NCBI RefSeq assembly: GCF_950023065.1
Contig: NC_088681.1
Location: forward strand, 51,370,836-51,434,835
Length of the DNA: 64,000 nt
Direction: 5' to 3'
DNA from: Planococcus citri
Lineage: Eukaryota; Arthropoda; Insecta; Hemiptera; Pseudococcidae
In this document: in pieces, positions 12,042 through 23,020 of the stretch
Layout of the letters: every line of letters starts with the position of its first letter
Numbering within the stretch: position 1 is the first letter of the stretch
Notes under the pieces: generated by a model
What the model was told of the DNA's origin: nothing
The model's input: the letters and a program-made list of their open reading frames with translations, nothing else
Database searches by the model: none
Position numbers and translations under genes: made by a program

Positions 12042-12910
12042 ATGTACGTACATCTATCCCAGCTTTGGTTTGATTGTACTTTGGATAAATATACTGCTCG
12101 TTTTTTCAAAATTTGTCATTTTTCAGCATCTTTAGACTCCACTCAAGCTTGATGTAATTGGGCTACAAAGCTCAATTTTTGCATGAACATCAAGTTTGTG
12201 GTGGAGAAGTGCCTTTTGATATTTTGGGTCAATTTTGAAAATTTTTGGGGCCCAAAAAGGGGGGGTGCAGGGTCAATTTTCAAAAAATTTACAATTTTTT
12301 GCTTTCAGTCAGTAATGGTTGACAAATCAAAGCTATATTCCAAATTTCATCAAAATTGGTTCGGCCAATCCTTCTAACTTTGAGTGGAACTTGAAGAAGA
12401 ATTTTACCAAAATGACAAAAAACAAGGTACTTGAAACTTTGCGAATTTTTATCGTACAAAAATTATTCTTATATATTCTGAAAGGTCTTTGAAAAATAAG
12501 AAAAAAAGTATCTATGCGTTTTTTGAATAAACGCATAGTTTTTGAGAAAATTGCGTTGGAAATATTCTGGGCTAACATTATGAAATGATTTGAGAATATA
12601 ACTCCGTCTGGCGTTGCGCCGCCTACGGTAACGCGTTTCATGACGCGTTTGAAACTGCGGGAGGGCGGGGTGGCAACGCTACCACGTCGCCTGATACCTA
12701 TGTACGAGTAAAGCATGGAATGGGATTGTACAATAGGTACCATTGAAGATAACCAATATAAGAATGTGAAAGAGTTTTGTACCAATGAGATTCGAAATTA
12801 CAAGTGTTTTCAACAAGAAATTCGACTTATAGATGAGGCAAAATGTTAGAGGTTTTTTCTTGTCTTTTTCAAAAATTTTACTTCGAGGTAAAGAAGTGAA
12901 TTTTACATAG

Positions 12911-13912
12911 AGGGCCATATCACAGAACACAACTTATGCTTGACTCAACTATGAGATTTTCCCAAGTCATAAGTAAAATTCGCTATCATAGAACAAAAGT
13001 AAACAAAAGTTAAGTTGAAGTTTTTCTTTTACTGGTATCATAAAACAAATGTAAGCTTTCTATATCATGCTATGTTGCCAATAACAATAAAGCTGCAAGA
13101 TCCTGTAAGAACCAATCAAATTGCTAATAAATGAAAATTTTTCGTATAATCTGTGGATAATTCCAAAAAAATAAAATCGTTTCTTTTTGTTTACACGAGT
13201 AATCAACTCGTAGCTCACGTACATAGCGTTTTTGACAATGTTTTCTTCTTTTCCTTTTCTGATTTTACGAGATCAAATTTCAAATTTATCAAATTTATGT
13301 GAAAACGTTGTTACTTGTTTGATATTAACGAGAGAATATGAAAGAATGAAAAATAATTCAGAAATGTTGTTGTGATAAGCTGATGAATGATAATGAAATT
13401 ACGAATCACAAAAAATGGGCAAAAGAAAAATGAGTTAAGTTAAGAATACTCAAAAAATAAAAATAAATGCCAAATAATGTATTTGTTTTGTATGTACAGG
13501 GATTATTGCGAGATATATTCCTACCGTACGATTATATCATCTATTATTATCTTCAAATTGTTTAGTTCAGTTCAGATATACGATGAAAATTGTAGTGAAA
13601 AATTTTTCAAACAAATAACAAATGCATAGAAACCAATTCAGCATAACATTTCACCTCATAAATTCACTATACACAGTTAATTTATTATAAAAAAAAAAAC
13701 ACCCCTGAAAAATAATAAAGTAACTACAAAACGTATTTTTATTCTAAACATTTTGCTCAAGCTGAGCTTAAGACTTCAAATTTGGCCTCTCAAGTTTTTT
13801 GTTTACAAAACAGTTTTCAAGTTGGAAAAAATCCATCTATGATACAAAAATTTGCTTAGGCAGCCATGTAAGTCCGAAAGTAAGCATAAGTAACGTTCTG
13901 TGATATGGCCCT
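12911..13912. mobile_element. MITE nested in the pogo-type element
   Basis: The left end AGGGCCATATCACAGAAC and right end (inverse) match over 18 bp, and ACTTATGCTT follows in both. It is about 1.0 kb long with no transposase. I could not see a clear target duplication. Confidence 0.65.
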
Positions 13913-14129
13913 GAGTCTTATGGAGAGTTGAAGGGAAACAGACTTTGCCTCGAGTTATCGGAGTTTTCGAGTTAACGGAGTTTGAGTTATCGAGACTCCA
14001 CTGTAAAATAAAAAACTTCTGTAACCTTTTATGTATTTTATTTTTTTTGTGCATACTTAATTCGTCGTCGTCATAGTCGCGCTCCTTTACAGGAGATAGC
14101 GTATATGTCCATTTATATTAGCCGGTATC

Positions 14130-14461
14130 TAGCATATCTGATCATTTCTTTCAGGGTCTTACAAGGAGAGTTGGCCGGTGAGTTTGTTGTTAATAGTTCC
14201 GATTATTTCCTCCCTCTCATCGATCTTCCTTGGATTTTCCCCTGTACCACTAGCATGAAAATACCATTTTCTCATATTTTATGTGCTATGTACTTTAGCT
14301 TTCTGTTTTTGATACCTTCAACTACAACTTTCCGCTCCTCTCCTATTCTTGCTAATACTTCCTTGTTGGTGATGAAGTCCTTCCATGAGATCCGTAGTAG
14401 CCTTTGATAACACGACATTTCAAAAGCGGATACTTTCTTCTCGCATTCTGCACTCATGGTC
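14130..14461 (-). pseudogene. LINE relic, C-terminal part
   Basis: The minus-strand reading gives TMSAECEKKVSAFEMSCYQR, then LLRISWKDFITNKEVLARIG and a KYIAHKI tail. This is the region just after the reverse transcriptase of arthropod non-LTR elements (typical pattern WTM..CEKR..AFEMWCYRRLLRISW). A stop follows, with further decayed sequence (QGKIQGRS) to about 14150. It continues the fragment at 19024-19760 once the element at 14462-18983 is removed. Confidence 0.8.
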
Positions 14462-14769
14462 CACAGTGGGCCACAGACCCCCCCCAAAAACGGTGATAAT
14501 TTGAATTCAACCCTCATCCATGTGCAATACGTCGAATAATATGTTTTCGAGGTCGTAGAATTCGAATCTGCACTTATTTTTTTTGTAGGGGTGGGGGGTG
14601 AGGCGTGGGGAGAGGAAAAATTTCAAATGTTGCTTATATTGTCGTGTAATGTATCGATTAATATGTTTTCAAGGTCGTAGAGTTCGAATCCGGAGTTATT
14701 TTTTGGTAGGGGTGAGGGGTGAGGCGCGGGGAGGGGGCAACTTCACGGGTCGAATTCGTGTTTTACATA

Positions 14770-16220
14770 TTAATATAATTATATTATTGGTAAAGTAGGT
14801 TCTGGTTATGTGTGATCTCATCGATCTCGTTTTCATTTTGGTATAGGTACTCTAAAGAGTTCAAATTTGTAAATTTAAGAATAAAGATTTATTGAGAAAA
14901 ATGATATTATTTTTAATTTTATTGCTAAAATTTTGCGGTGAACTCGCAGATGTGATGGTATTACTGTTGAGGTGTGAAATGTATTCGTGTGGAAGTGTAT
15001 CAGAAATGTCACGCACTGTTACATAGTAGGTATTAGGATTAAAAATATAAAAAATGCAGAAACGAGTTGAAAAATTTATTAGTTTTCCAACTAAGTACTA
15101 AAATATTTCCAAAAAAACAAGAAGAATAAAATAATACACAAATAAGTAGGTAGAAGTACTATGTACTGAAAAATAGATCAGTTTTAATTGATGATACAAA
15201 AACGTAAGGTAATTAACATAAAATGACTATTCAATAATGGTCCCCATTCGTAATGCACCAGAATAACTTAGGTTATGAATTTTTTTTTCAAAAAACATAC
15301 TTCCTTTTGCACATTTTACATTATGTACGTTATTGCAAAATTTTAAATCAGCACAGATACAACGTTGGGAACCATCAAAATTTACTGACATGAAAGTCTT
15401 ACAAACATTAACGGAATCGTAGGTATTGTTATAATAAAATAAAAAATTAAATTAATAATGGTAAAAAAAATAATCAACGAATTATTTTAAAAAGGTAGGT
15501 ACCTAAATAAAAATTTGATATCATACCATAATTATTCGTTTTGGTACGTAATACATTTTTTGGTAAATTTTCAAAATGGAGCAGACATTGCACGAATTTG
15601 AAAATTTTACGAATACATAACATGAATTTTTAAAATAACGCAGCTGCCAAATTTGAAACAGTACGATGAAAAATGAAAAATCACACATCTTCATCACGGT
15701 TGCGGTTCTCACAATCCATCGAAGCACTACATATTTTTAAAAAACAAAGGCGCTCAGAAGTGATCATTTTTTTTAAAAGTAATTTGAAAACAAATCATGA
15801 AATCAAATGGTAATAAAAGCACGCAATTTTCTATTAATTACATAAAAACCAGGATATTGAAAATTTTCAACTTTCCAATTCCAAATAATGTACTAATATT
15901 AATTATTCAACGAATGCGCGCCACTGATCTCTAGATATATATTTGAATTGGAAATTATTTCACAAGGTGGGGAAATAAAATTCAAAACGTAGGTATAATT
16001 TCTCGAATATAAATAATCATAAATAATGAATTAATTTCACGAACTCGTCATTATAAAAATGGTACTTATCGCAGTCAATTTCCTCAGTAAGTATTGAATA
16101 ACTTTTCATTAATAATGAGAAAATGGAGCAATGCTATTTAAATCGAAATTTCACTCGTTGAGTTTTTTTGCGCCAAAAATGAAAGTGACCAAAACAAACT
16201 GCTGGTTCATCAACCATCGT
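14770..16220. other. Interior of the 4.5-kb element, no gene seen
   Basis: AT-rich filler with many short poly-A/T runs. ORFs at 15521-15727 have no recognisable domain. Possible remains of older insertions, none of which I can name. Confidence 0.4.
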
Positions 16221-16224
16221 TCCG

Positions 16225-16322
16225 TTATCGAGAACACAATTTTCATCATCATCGCCTCAGCCAGAAGGTATCGAAGTTGAAGTTAAAGTTTATGATGAGC
16301 ACCAACCTCCAATATCCGAGAA
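16225..16322 (+). pseudogene. Small second Harbinger transposase fragment
   Basis: On the plus strand, GIEVEVKVYDEHQPPI matches DLEVEVEVFDDNQPPF of the minus-strand Harbinger copy next to it. It is preceded by ENTIFIIIA, matching ENIIFIIIA, with about 15 residues deleted between the two. It is a separate, opposite-orientation relic of the same transposase family. Confidence 0.7.
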
Positions 16323-17038
16323 AAAAAACAACAAAATTTTGCGGTGAACTCGAATATTTTCACAGTGTCGAAATAGGTCGAAATTGTGCGAGGAACTCGA
16401 ATATTCTAACGAAAATACGTTTCATGTGAATCGGCGAGAACAGAAAGGGGCTAAGTACATTTTCGCATTTTTCAAGAATAACAAAAAACTGATTTATTTG
16501 AAAAATCAGAAATTTTTGGGAAACATGGTTAAGGTCAATGAAAGAGGACCCCAAGACACAATTTTTAGCACTGTTTAGAAGAATATCGCCAAAATTTCTC
16601 TTGAAGTTGCTCGGGCACGAATGTGGCTTGATTCTACATTTTAAGTACATCACTTAGCCAAAAACCCCTTGAGGTATAAGACTTTTAGCCGAAGTTGTAA
16701 ATTTTTCGTACTTTTTCAGTACCTATAGAGTTGAACTTGAATTTCAAAAAATGGTCTTCTCGGAAATGTTAGTTATTTTTCAGGGAATTCAAGAAATTTA
16801 ACAAAAAAGTCATCAATGCGAATCCGGCCCTTCTCTGCACCCAAATACACCACTTTCCCGACAGTTTTGCAGAAATCTGACATTACCAGTTGATCCGCCG
16901 TACTTTGAAACCCCCATATCCGTGAATAAAAAAAAATTCAGAAATGTGACTTGGTCCCTTTCTCTTCTCATCGATTCATCAGAATAGAATTTCTAATCAA
17001 TTAATCATATTTATCTATTAACATTAACACAAAACTAA

Positions 17039-18285
17039 TTACGAGAAATTCGATCGGATAAATGCAGCTCGAATGGCACTACCAACCGCAGAAGCTGGTA
17101 TGTGCTCATCATCCAACTGCGCTTCGAATGGCGGTTGGTTATCATCAAAAACTTCAACTTCAACTTCAAGATCTTCTGGCTGTTTCTGGATAACAGCAAT
17201 ATTATGCAGAACAGCACATGCAATAATGATGAATATTATATTCTCGAGATCGTTTTCTAATTTTCTCTGAAGGCAAGAAAACCTTCTCTTCCAAATGCCA
17301 AACAAACGTTCGATTAATTTCCTGGTATACTCGTGAGCGTGATTGTAGCGCTGCTCAGCCTCAGTCACAGGATTCGCTATGGGCGTGAACAAAAAGTTAC
17401 TTTGACCATATAACCTTGATTCCCGATCAAAATGCCGTCAAGTTCTCCGTTCTCAAATCGGAGCTTGAGACTAGAATTGTTGAAAATCCGCGAATCGTGC
17501 ATGGAACCAGGCCATCTTGCTACAATATCCGTAATCTGTTGATCTGGCCCACATGCAACTTGAACATTAATTGAAAAGTAGCCCTTTCTATTACGAAAAT
17601 CTTCTCCTCTATTCGAATCTGGATTCAAAATTGGTATATGAGTTCCATCGATAACACTTATAATTCCAGGAAACTGATACATGTTGAAAAATTTCAATTT
17701 AAATGCCGACCATTCTTCATTATTAGCTGGCATTTTCACGAATTCCGGTAAATTTGATGCCAGGGCCATTGAGATGCGTCGTACAATGCGGCATACTGTT
17801 GACTGGCTTACACCGAATATATCGCCAACCACAAGTTGGTAGCATCCGGTAGCATAAAAGCGGAGAGCTATGCATATTTGTATTTCTAGTGATATCGGAA
17901 GGCCTCTCTGGGATGCCGGCGCTGTTAGTCTCAGGAGAGGAACAATTATGTCCAACACACATTCCTTCGTAAACCTAAAACAAAAAGTAACGGGAATTGC
18001 ATGAGCGAAGGATAATGATATCAATGTTTGCTGCTACATATGTAGCTTGTTTAATGAGTTCTATAGAAGGTTACATTCTTATGTATCACTGTATCAGATT
18101 AATATAACATACCGGAATCTTTGTATAAACTGCTCTTGGAAATAAAATTCATATGGATTTTCCGCGTCGCGAATGTATATTTTTGGAATGCGTATAGTGG
18201 AAAAATAGTCATATATTTCGTAAGTTTCCAATATTTCGTCAATATCATCTTCCCAATCGTTTTCGTTATTTTCATTCATTATCAT
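17039..18285 (-). pseudogene. PIF/Harbinger (HARBI1-like) transposase, frameshifted
   Basis: Exon 1 (18285-18113) has the N-terminal pattern ENPYEFYFQEQFIQRFR and ends at a GTATGT donor. Exon 2 starts at 17974 after a TTTTAG acceptor with FTKECV. It contains the helix-turn-helix-like VSQSTVCRIVRRIS, then the first catalytic Asp in ISVIDGTHIPI and the second in SMHDSRIFNNS. The third acidic residue (Glu) is in RKLIERLFGIWKRRF, but it lies in a different frame (17392-17039). A single-base frameshift near 17385-17390 therefore breaks the protein between GNQGY and LFTPIANP. Known role of the family: DDE transposase of PIF/Harbinger elements, which also need a Myb-like partner, and none is seen here. 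It lies inside the 4.5-kb long-TIR element. Confidence 0.88.
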
Positions 18286-18983
18286 TATCAATATTCAACA
18301 ACAAGTACAAACAACACTGAAAAAGCAGCCACACTAACCAGGTTAGTATTACTCAAGTACCCGAAATCCTATACTAGTACTTTTTACTTACGTAGGAAGT
18401 GCTAACTACTTACCTAGGAATCTGAAAATGACTATGAATTGCAAAATGCTTAGTATTACTCAGCTGAGCATCTAGTAATACTTAAGTATCGTTTATAAAT
18501 TCGGCCCTTAATCCCTACCAAAAAATAACTCCCTCAAAAACATATTAATCGATATATTACACAATAATATAAGCAAAATTTGAAATCTTCTTGCTCCTCA
18601 CGCATCACCTCCCACCCCTACAAAAAAATGAGTGCAGATTCGAATTCTACGACCTCGAAAACATATCAATCGACATATTACACAATAATATAAGCAAAAT
18701 GTGAAGTTGCCCCCTCCCCGCGCCTCACCCCTCACCCCTACCAAAAAATAACTCCGGATTCGAACTCTACGACCTCGAAAACATATTAATCGATATATTA
18801 CACGATAATATAAGCAATATTTGAAATTTCTCCTCTCCCCACGCCTCACCCCCCAACCCTACGAAAAAAATAAGTGCAGATTCGAATTCTACGACCTCGA
18901 AAACATATTATTCAACGTATTGCACATGGATGAGGGTTGAATTCGAATTATCGCCGTTTTTGGGGGGTCTGTGGCCCACTGTG

Positions 18984-19760
18984 TGGTCCATGTTTTGCAG
19001 GAATACTTCAGAATGGTCCATACTTAGCATCGCATAATTTTTTTCCTCAGATCTATACTCATTGTTTGATTTCCCAGCACATTGGCAAGGTTGTTGAAAG
19101 CGGTCTTTGCCATTCCAATCCGTGATTTAATTTCTTTGTGATCTCTACCATCCTTGTTTATCAGCGCTCCAAGGTATCTGAATTGCTTTACATTTTCAAT
19201 TTCTTGTGGTCTGATGTTGATTTTGACTTCTTTATCCTCTCCTTTTGTAAATCTCATCACCTTGGTCTTGCCTGAGTTTATTTTTATTCCATATTTTAAT
19301 CCTGCGCTGTTAATTTGGTCGATCATCTTCTGCTCTGCGCTTCTGTCCCAGCAAGGATCACTTTATCGTCTGTGTAGATTATTTCATTTATTCTCTTGCC
19401 ATTTTGATCTTGAATCCCATTTGTTCAATTCGCGCTTCCTTCATTATTTCTTCTGCATACACGTTGAACAACCTGGGTGAGAGGGGGCATCCTTGCCTCA
19501 CACCTCTCTTTATTCCACATTCGTTCTCCGAGTACTCAGTTCCAATCTTGATGTTAGCGCTTTGCTCCCAGTACAGGTTCTTAATGCTTTCTCATAATCG
19601 ACAAAGCAAGCAATGATTTCCCTATTTGCATTCAGTGCTCTTTGAATGATCACTTTCAGCAGGGCAATTGCATCTCTCGTCCCTTTTTTGCTACAAAGCC
19701 ATATTGCATTTAGCTTAGATTTTCATCCATCTTCTTTTCAATTCTGGCATTCTGGCATAC
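18984..19760 (-). pseudogene. LINE relic, reverse transcriptase part
   Basis: Going down the minus strand there are fragments of GLRQGCPLSPRLFNVYAEEI, then the active-site region IYTDDKVIL, and then a 100-codon open piece (19326-19024). That piece contains GIKINSGKTKVMRF, FRYLGALINKDGR and AFNNLANVLG. Several frameshifts and stops are present. The sequence runs directly into the C-terminal piece at 14461 once the 4.5-kb insertion is removed. The exact LINE clade is not resolved by eye. Confidence 0.82.
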
Positions 19761-19830
19761 TTAATTACCAAACTTTGAAAAGCTTCAAAAATCTATCGTT
19801 TATTCGTTGTTTTTTTTTTTTTTAGAAATA

Positions 19831-22210
19831 ACACAAACGTCATTTATGTATTTTAATGTACACAAAACATTATAAGCAAAAAACAATGTTTAAATCTTAT
19901 GCTGGGGCAGATTTGGCCGCTTTATGAAGGTGCAACATTAGTTGGCGATACAGGTGGTAACGTGCTGGGGGGTTTTCCTTGATTTCCCTGAATTGAATTT
20001 ACCGTAAAAGTGGTCGGTTTGAACGTAGGATCAATAATTACCGCTATCATTTCCGCCATTGTCTTATCAGTGGTGAGTTTTTGCTGAAAAATGATAAGTT
20101 TTGCATTGTGATGAGTATACAACATTTGGGCACCCGAATCTGTAAAATGATTAGTACAAAGCGTGAAATTTCTATTGACTATTCACCAGTATAAATTTGG
20201 TCAAAGAATAGTCTTTATTATCTTTCTTGAAAGCTTGGTCAACTTTTGGCCATTCTTGAGGATGAACAACTGCAATGCACATGATCCACGCAGCCCATTG
20301 ATCAGATCCATCGCTGTATTTTCTCAGAATATCGGCGATGTATTTATATTTATCTTTGACATATCGAGCTGCAAAAAATTATGAAGACATGTGTGTTAGA
20401 ACTAGTTCACATATCTAATGCAGATTGTCAAGCTAAGAAATAGGTAATCGTTTGTGAAGAAAATACCAATTGTAGAGTAAGCGTTGGCGAGATTGTGATT
20501 CATTTTATGGGTTTGAACGCTATCTTGAATAATATCTTCGGTGGCTTTTCCTCCGTTCATCTTTTCGAATTCTTGCATCACTGCTCTGACGTATTTGATC
20601 GATTTCCACATCAGAATTCGTTCTATTTGTTTGCGCTTTTTGTGCCAGCCTCCGTGGTCTTGTTCTACAGCAAACGTGAAGTTAATTATTGTTGGGAGGA
20701 TGACTGTAAGGAGAAGGGGGAAGTATTCACCTGTTTTTAGAGCATTTGCATCTGCCATAACGAAATCGTGGTTTAAATCGGTGTTTTCGATAAGCTCGCG
20801 ATTTTGCTGAAAGTGATGTAAAGTAGTTAGGTAGGTACTTGGATTTATGAGAAAATATCATCTAAAGAAATCTTAGAAGTTGAATGTGGACATTTTACTT
20901 ACCCTGACCCATCTTCGTAACATATTCTCGAAGGGATGTGCTTGGCTTTTTCGCAAAAGCTTGAACGCATATGATCCATGAACTGATTTTTTTTAAACCG
21001 AAAACATTTATTCAAGTTACTTATTAGCTATGGAATTGAAGTTACGTTGCCTTTGTTAGAAGTGTCCCCATTGTTAACCCAAAGTAGGTACTTACAAGAA
21101 ATTATCAGAATGGCCAACTTTTCTACCCTTTGGAATAATTTGAGATCAACTTACTGTCGTTGTATGTTCTTATCATAGTTCCCATGTCCTTGGTCAGCAC
21201 CATACCAATAATTATCCAAGTTTCGTCTGTTCCGATGAAGAAATTTTCCAAATATTTCCCCAATACGACATTTTCATCTTCAACTAAACCGAAGCATAAA
21301 TCCATGAAAGTGCTTGTCGAATTCCTGTTTTTTTGCGTAGTATAAGTTTCAGTAGGCCAATAATGTGTTGAACTACTCGCAGTTTTTGACGACTAGTTTG
21401 GGGGAAAAGCTCAGAAGTAAGTCCTTCATGTTCGTTATGAAAGATGCGAATCAGAAAACATATTATTAATACGTACTGATCCACGAACTGCGGTAATTTT
21501 GGTTAAAATTTTTCGATGTATGGCGTTTCGCCGAATTTTATCTGGCTTTGATAAAATGGCAGCGATCACTTGCTCGTTTCTGTCACTGTCTACGATAGCT
21601 TGAGCGTCCTTGTCATCTTGAGGAATGAAATCTGCAGTTACTGTTGGTGTTGTTGTGTAATATTCATCCACCAAATCTTCCGATGTGTCTGGAGTTGTAA
21701 TGCAATGGACCTGGTGCTGAAAATCATAATTCACTCGAAAATAGATGCGCATTTTCGCGATTTATAAAACACGAAGTGAATTTTTTTCAGACAAACCTGT
21801 GTTAGTGCAATACACAAGAATATAAATTGACGTAATATCATATTTCTCGTTCCGGCTACTTGTGTGTTCTACAAATTCATGAAATTCAAGTGTATGTACA
21901 ATGTTCACATACTGCTGTAGTAATGGCAATTTTATAGATGATTATTTCAAATTTGCCGTGTTTTCAAAATGATGTATTAGGTAACGCATATTTATTCAGC
22001 TTTTAAAATATTCGTATTCGTGCTCAATTTAATTTTCGAAAAAATGAATTTATAATTACTCGGAACTGCTGAACTAATCCGCAATATCTTTCTGCGTAGT
22101 CTAGCAGAATCTGAATTATTCGATTTACTCAAGATAAGGAAGGCTGCGGTAGCTGCTTCAAAATTTTAGATGTTGTTTAATTTGATTGAAGAATGAATGA
22201 CGAAAAAATT
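19831..22210. repeat. Segmental duplication, copy A (partner 28548-30930)
   Basis: This whole block, including exons, introns and about 350 bp of 5' flank of the gene inside it, is repeated at 28548-30930 with only scattered differences. The offset is close to 8709 bp. The duplicate is in the same orientation, so this is a tandem segmental duplication. Confidence 0.9.
19922..21841 (-). CDS. Secreted-protein family member 1, eight exons, intact
   Basis: Exons: 21841-21797, 21716-21477, 21392-21155, 20982-20903, 20806-20731, 20664-20467, 20368-20187, 20083-19922. They total 1221 nt (406 aa plus stop), all with GT-AG junctions and matching phases. Exon 1 is a signal peptide (MILRQFIFLCIALTQ), so the product is probably secreted. 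Exon 2 has DLVDEYYTTTPT and DAQAIVDSDRNEQVIAAIL. Exon 3 has MDLCFGLVEDENVVLG and DETWIIIGMVLTKDMGTMI. Exon 4 ends HPFENMLRRWVR. Exon 6 has WHKKRKQIERILMWKSIKYV. Exon 7 has YIADILRKYSDGSDQWAAWI and HPQEWPKVDQAF. Exon 8 is a short low-complexity P/T/S tail. No transmembrane helix lies beyond the signal. I do not recognise the family and assign no function. Neighbouring paralogues show the same exon plan. Confidence 0.88.
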
Positions 22211-22980
22211 TCTGAGTTTTTGGTGACTATTTCGATATAACTGAAAATCTATCCGAGTGAATTTCAGCTTTCCAACTCCATTTGATGAAATGTTGTGGAA
22301 ACTTCATGTTTCAAAAATGTACTGGAGGCTCCAAAAGCTTACAAAAAAGTCGCTAGAGGCTCCAAAACGACTTAAAATTTGCCTGAAGTCGACTTCATTG
22401 CGTATTGAAAAATAGTTTGCCGAATGAATTTCGGCTTCGTATCTCCGTTTTGATGAAATTTTGTGGAAACTACGAGTTTCAAAAATCCGCTGTTCTGTTC
22501 TTTCAAATTTTTACAGAACCCATATTTTCCTATTACGCTACTATAATTTTTATGAGTTGTAAAATGTCAAGTAATGAAAATCAAATCTAGTTTTTCAAAA
22601 AGATTTTACTTTCAATTAACTAATCCACAATTTGGATTATTTTTGTTTGTTTCAAGTGAGTGATAATTTTTGCTGCATTGAATTATAATATATTAGTATC
22701 TACTGAGGTAAGTGAGGTATGCATGGTACAATACCATGCAAATTAATTGACACAATATTTCGTAAAAAATGAGATTTCAAGGAATATTATCGACGATTTT
22801 CAAAAATTACCTAATCAATATGAATGAAAAACTTCACTCTTAAAAAATGATATTTTTTATTTGTGCGAAAATACAATATGTGAGGTAGGTAACACCTAGT
22901 GGTGAATATATACTATCAATACCTAGGTAGGTGTTGATTTTTTATTTGACCATGATTAAAATGGTTGAGTTGAACTTGAA
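22211..22980. repeat. Diverged 'GGCTCCAAAA' repeat units, then filler
   Basis: About 22250-22500 holds two units of a repeat built on GAGGCTCCAAAA, AAGTCGACTTC, GCGTATTGAA and GATGAAATTTTGTGGAAA. The same family is found at 27200-28250 and 31010-31270. The rest to 22980 has nothing I can name. Confidence 0.6.
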
Positions 22981-23020
22981 CTCAAGATGCTGGTGACTCT
23001 CTAATTTTTGGCGGTGGCTT

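Larger units (their letters stand above)
10163..14003. mobile_element. pogo/Tigger-type composite element, 3.8 kb
   Basis: The left end CAGTGGAGTCTTGATAAC and right end (reverse complement) CAGTGGAGTCTCGATAAC form matching termini, each flanked by TA (10161-10162 and 14004-14005). The subterminal regions share CGAGTTATCGGAGTT words. This is the pogo/Tigger terminus and target. No intact DDE transposase is visible inside. The interior has been colonised by a long hairpin, a tRNA-like segment, an inverted-repeat pair and another MITE. Confidence 0.7.
14462..18983. mobile_element. 4.5-kb element with long TIRs, CACAGTG ends, 5-bp TSD
   Basis: Both ends begin CACAGTGGGCCACAG, and the inverted repeats extend about 300 bp (14462-14756 and about 18695-18983). 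Each arm contains ~120-bp subrepeats carrying GAGGTCGTAGA(A/G)TTCGAA and a GGGGTGAGG block. TGGTC flanks both sides (14457-14461 and 18984-18988). Removing the element and one TGGTC restores uninterrupted LINE sequence across the junction, which confirms the ends. A 5-bp GC-rich duplication plus CACAGTG ends are the hallmarks of Transib, the RAG-related superfamily. No Transib transposase is seen inside; the only transposase is Harbinger-like and is probably a nested passenger. Confidence 0.8.

Noticed and set aside
18400..18511. Right terminus of the Harbinger element (GGCCC before TTA)
   Set aside because: No matching inverted left end was found near 16.6-17.0 kb, so the boundary stays unproven.
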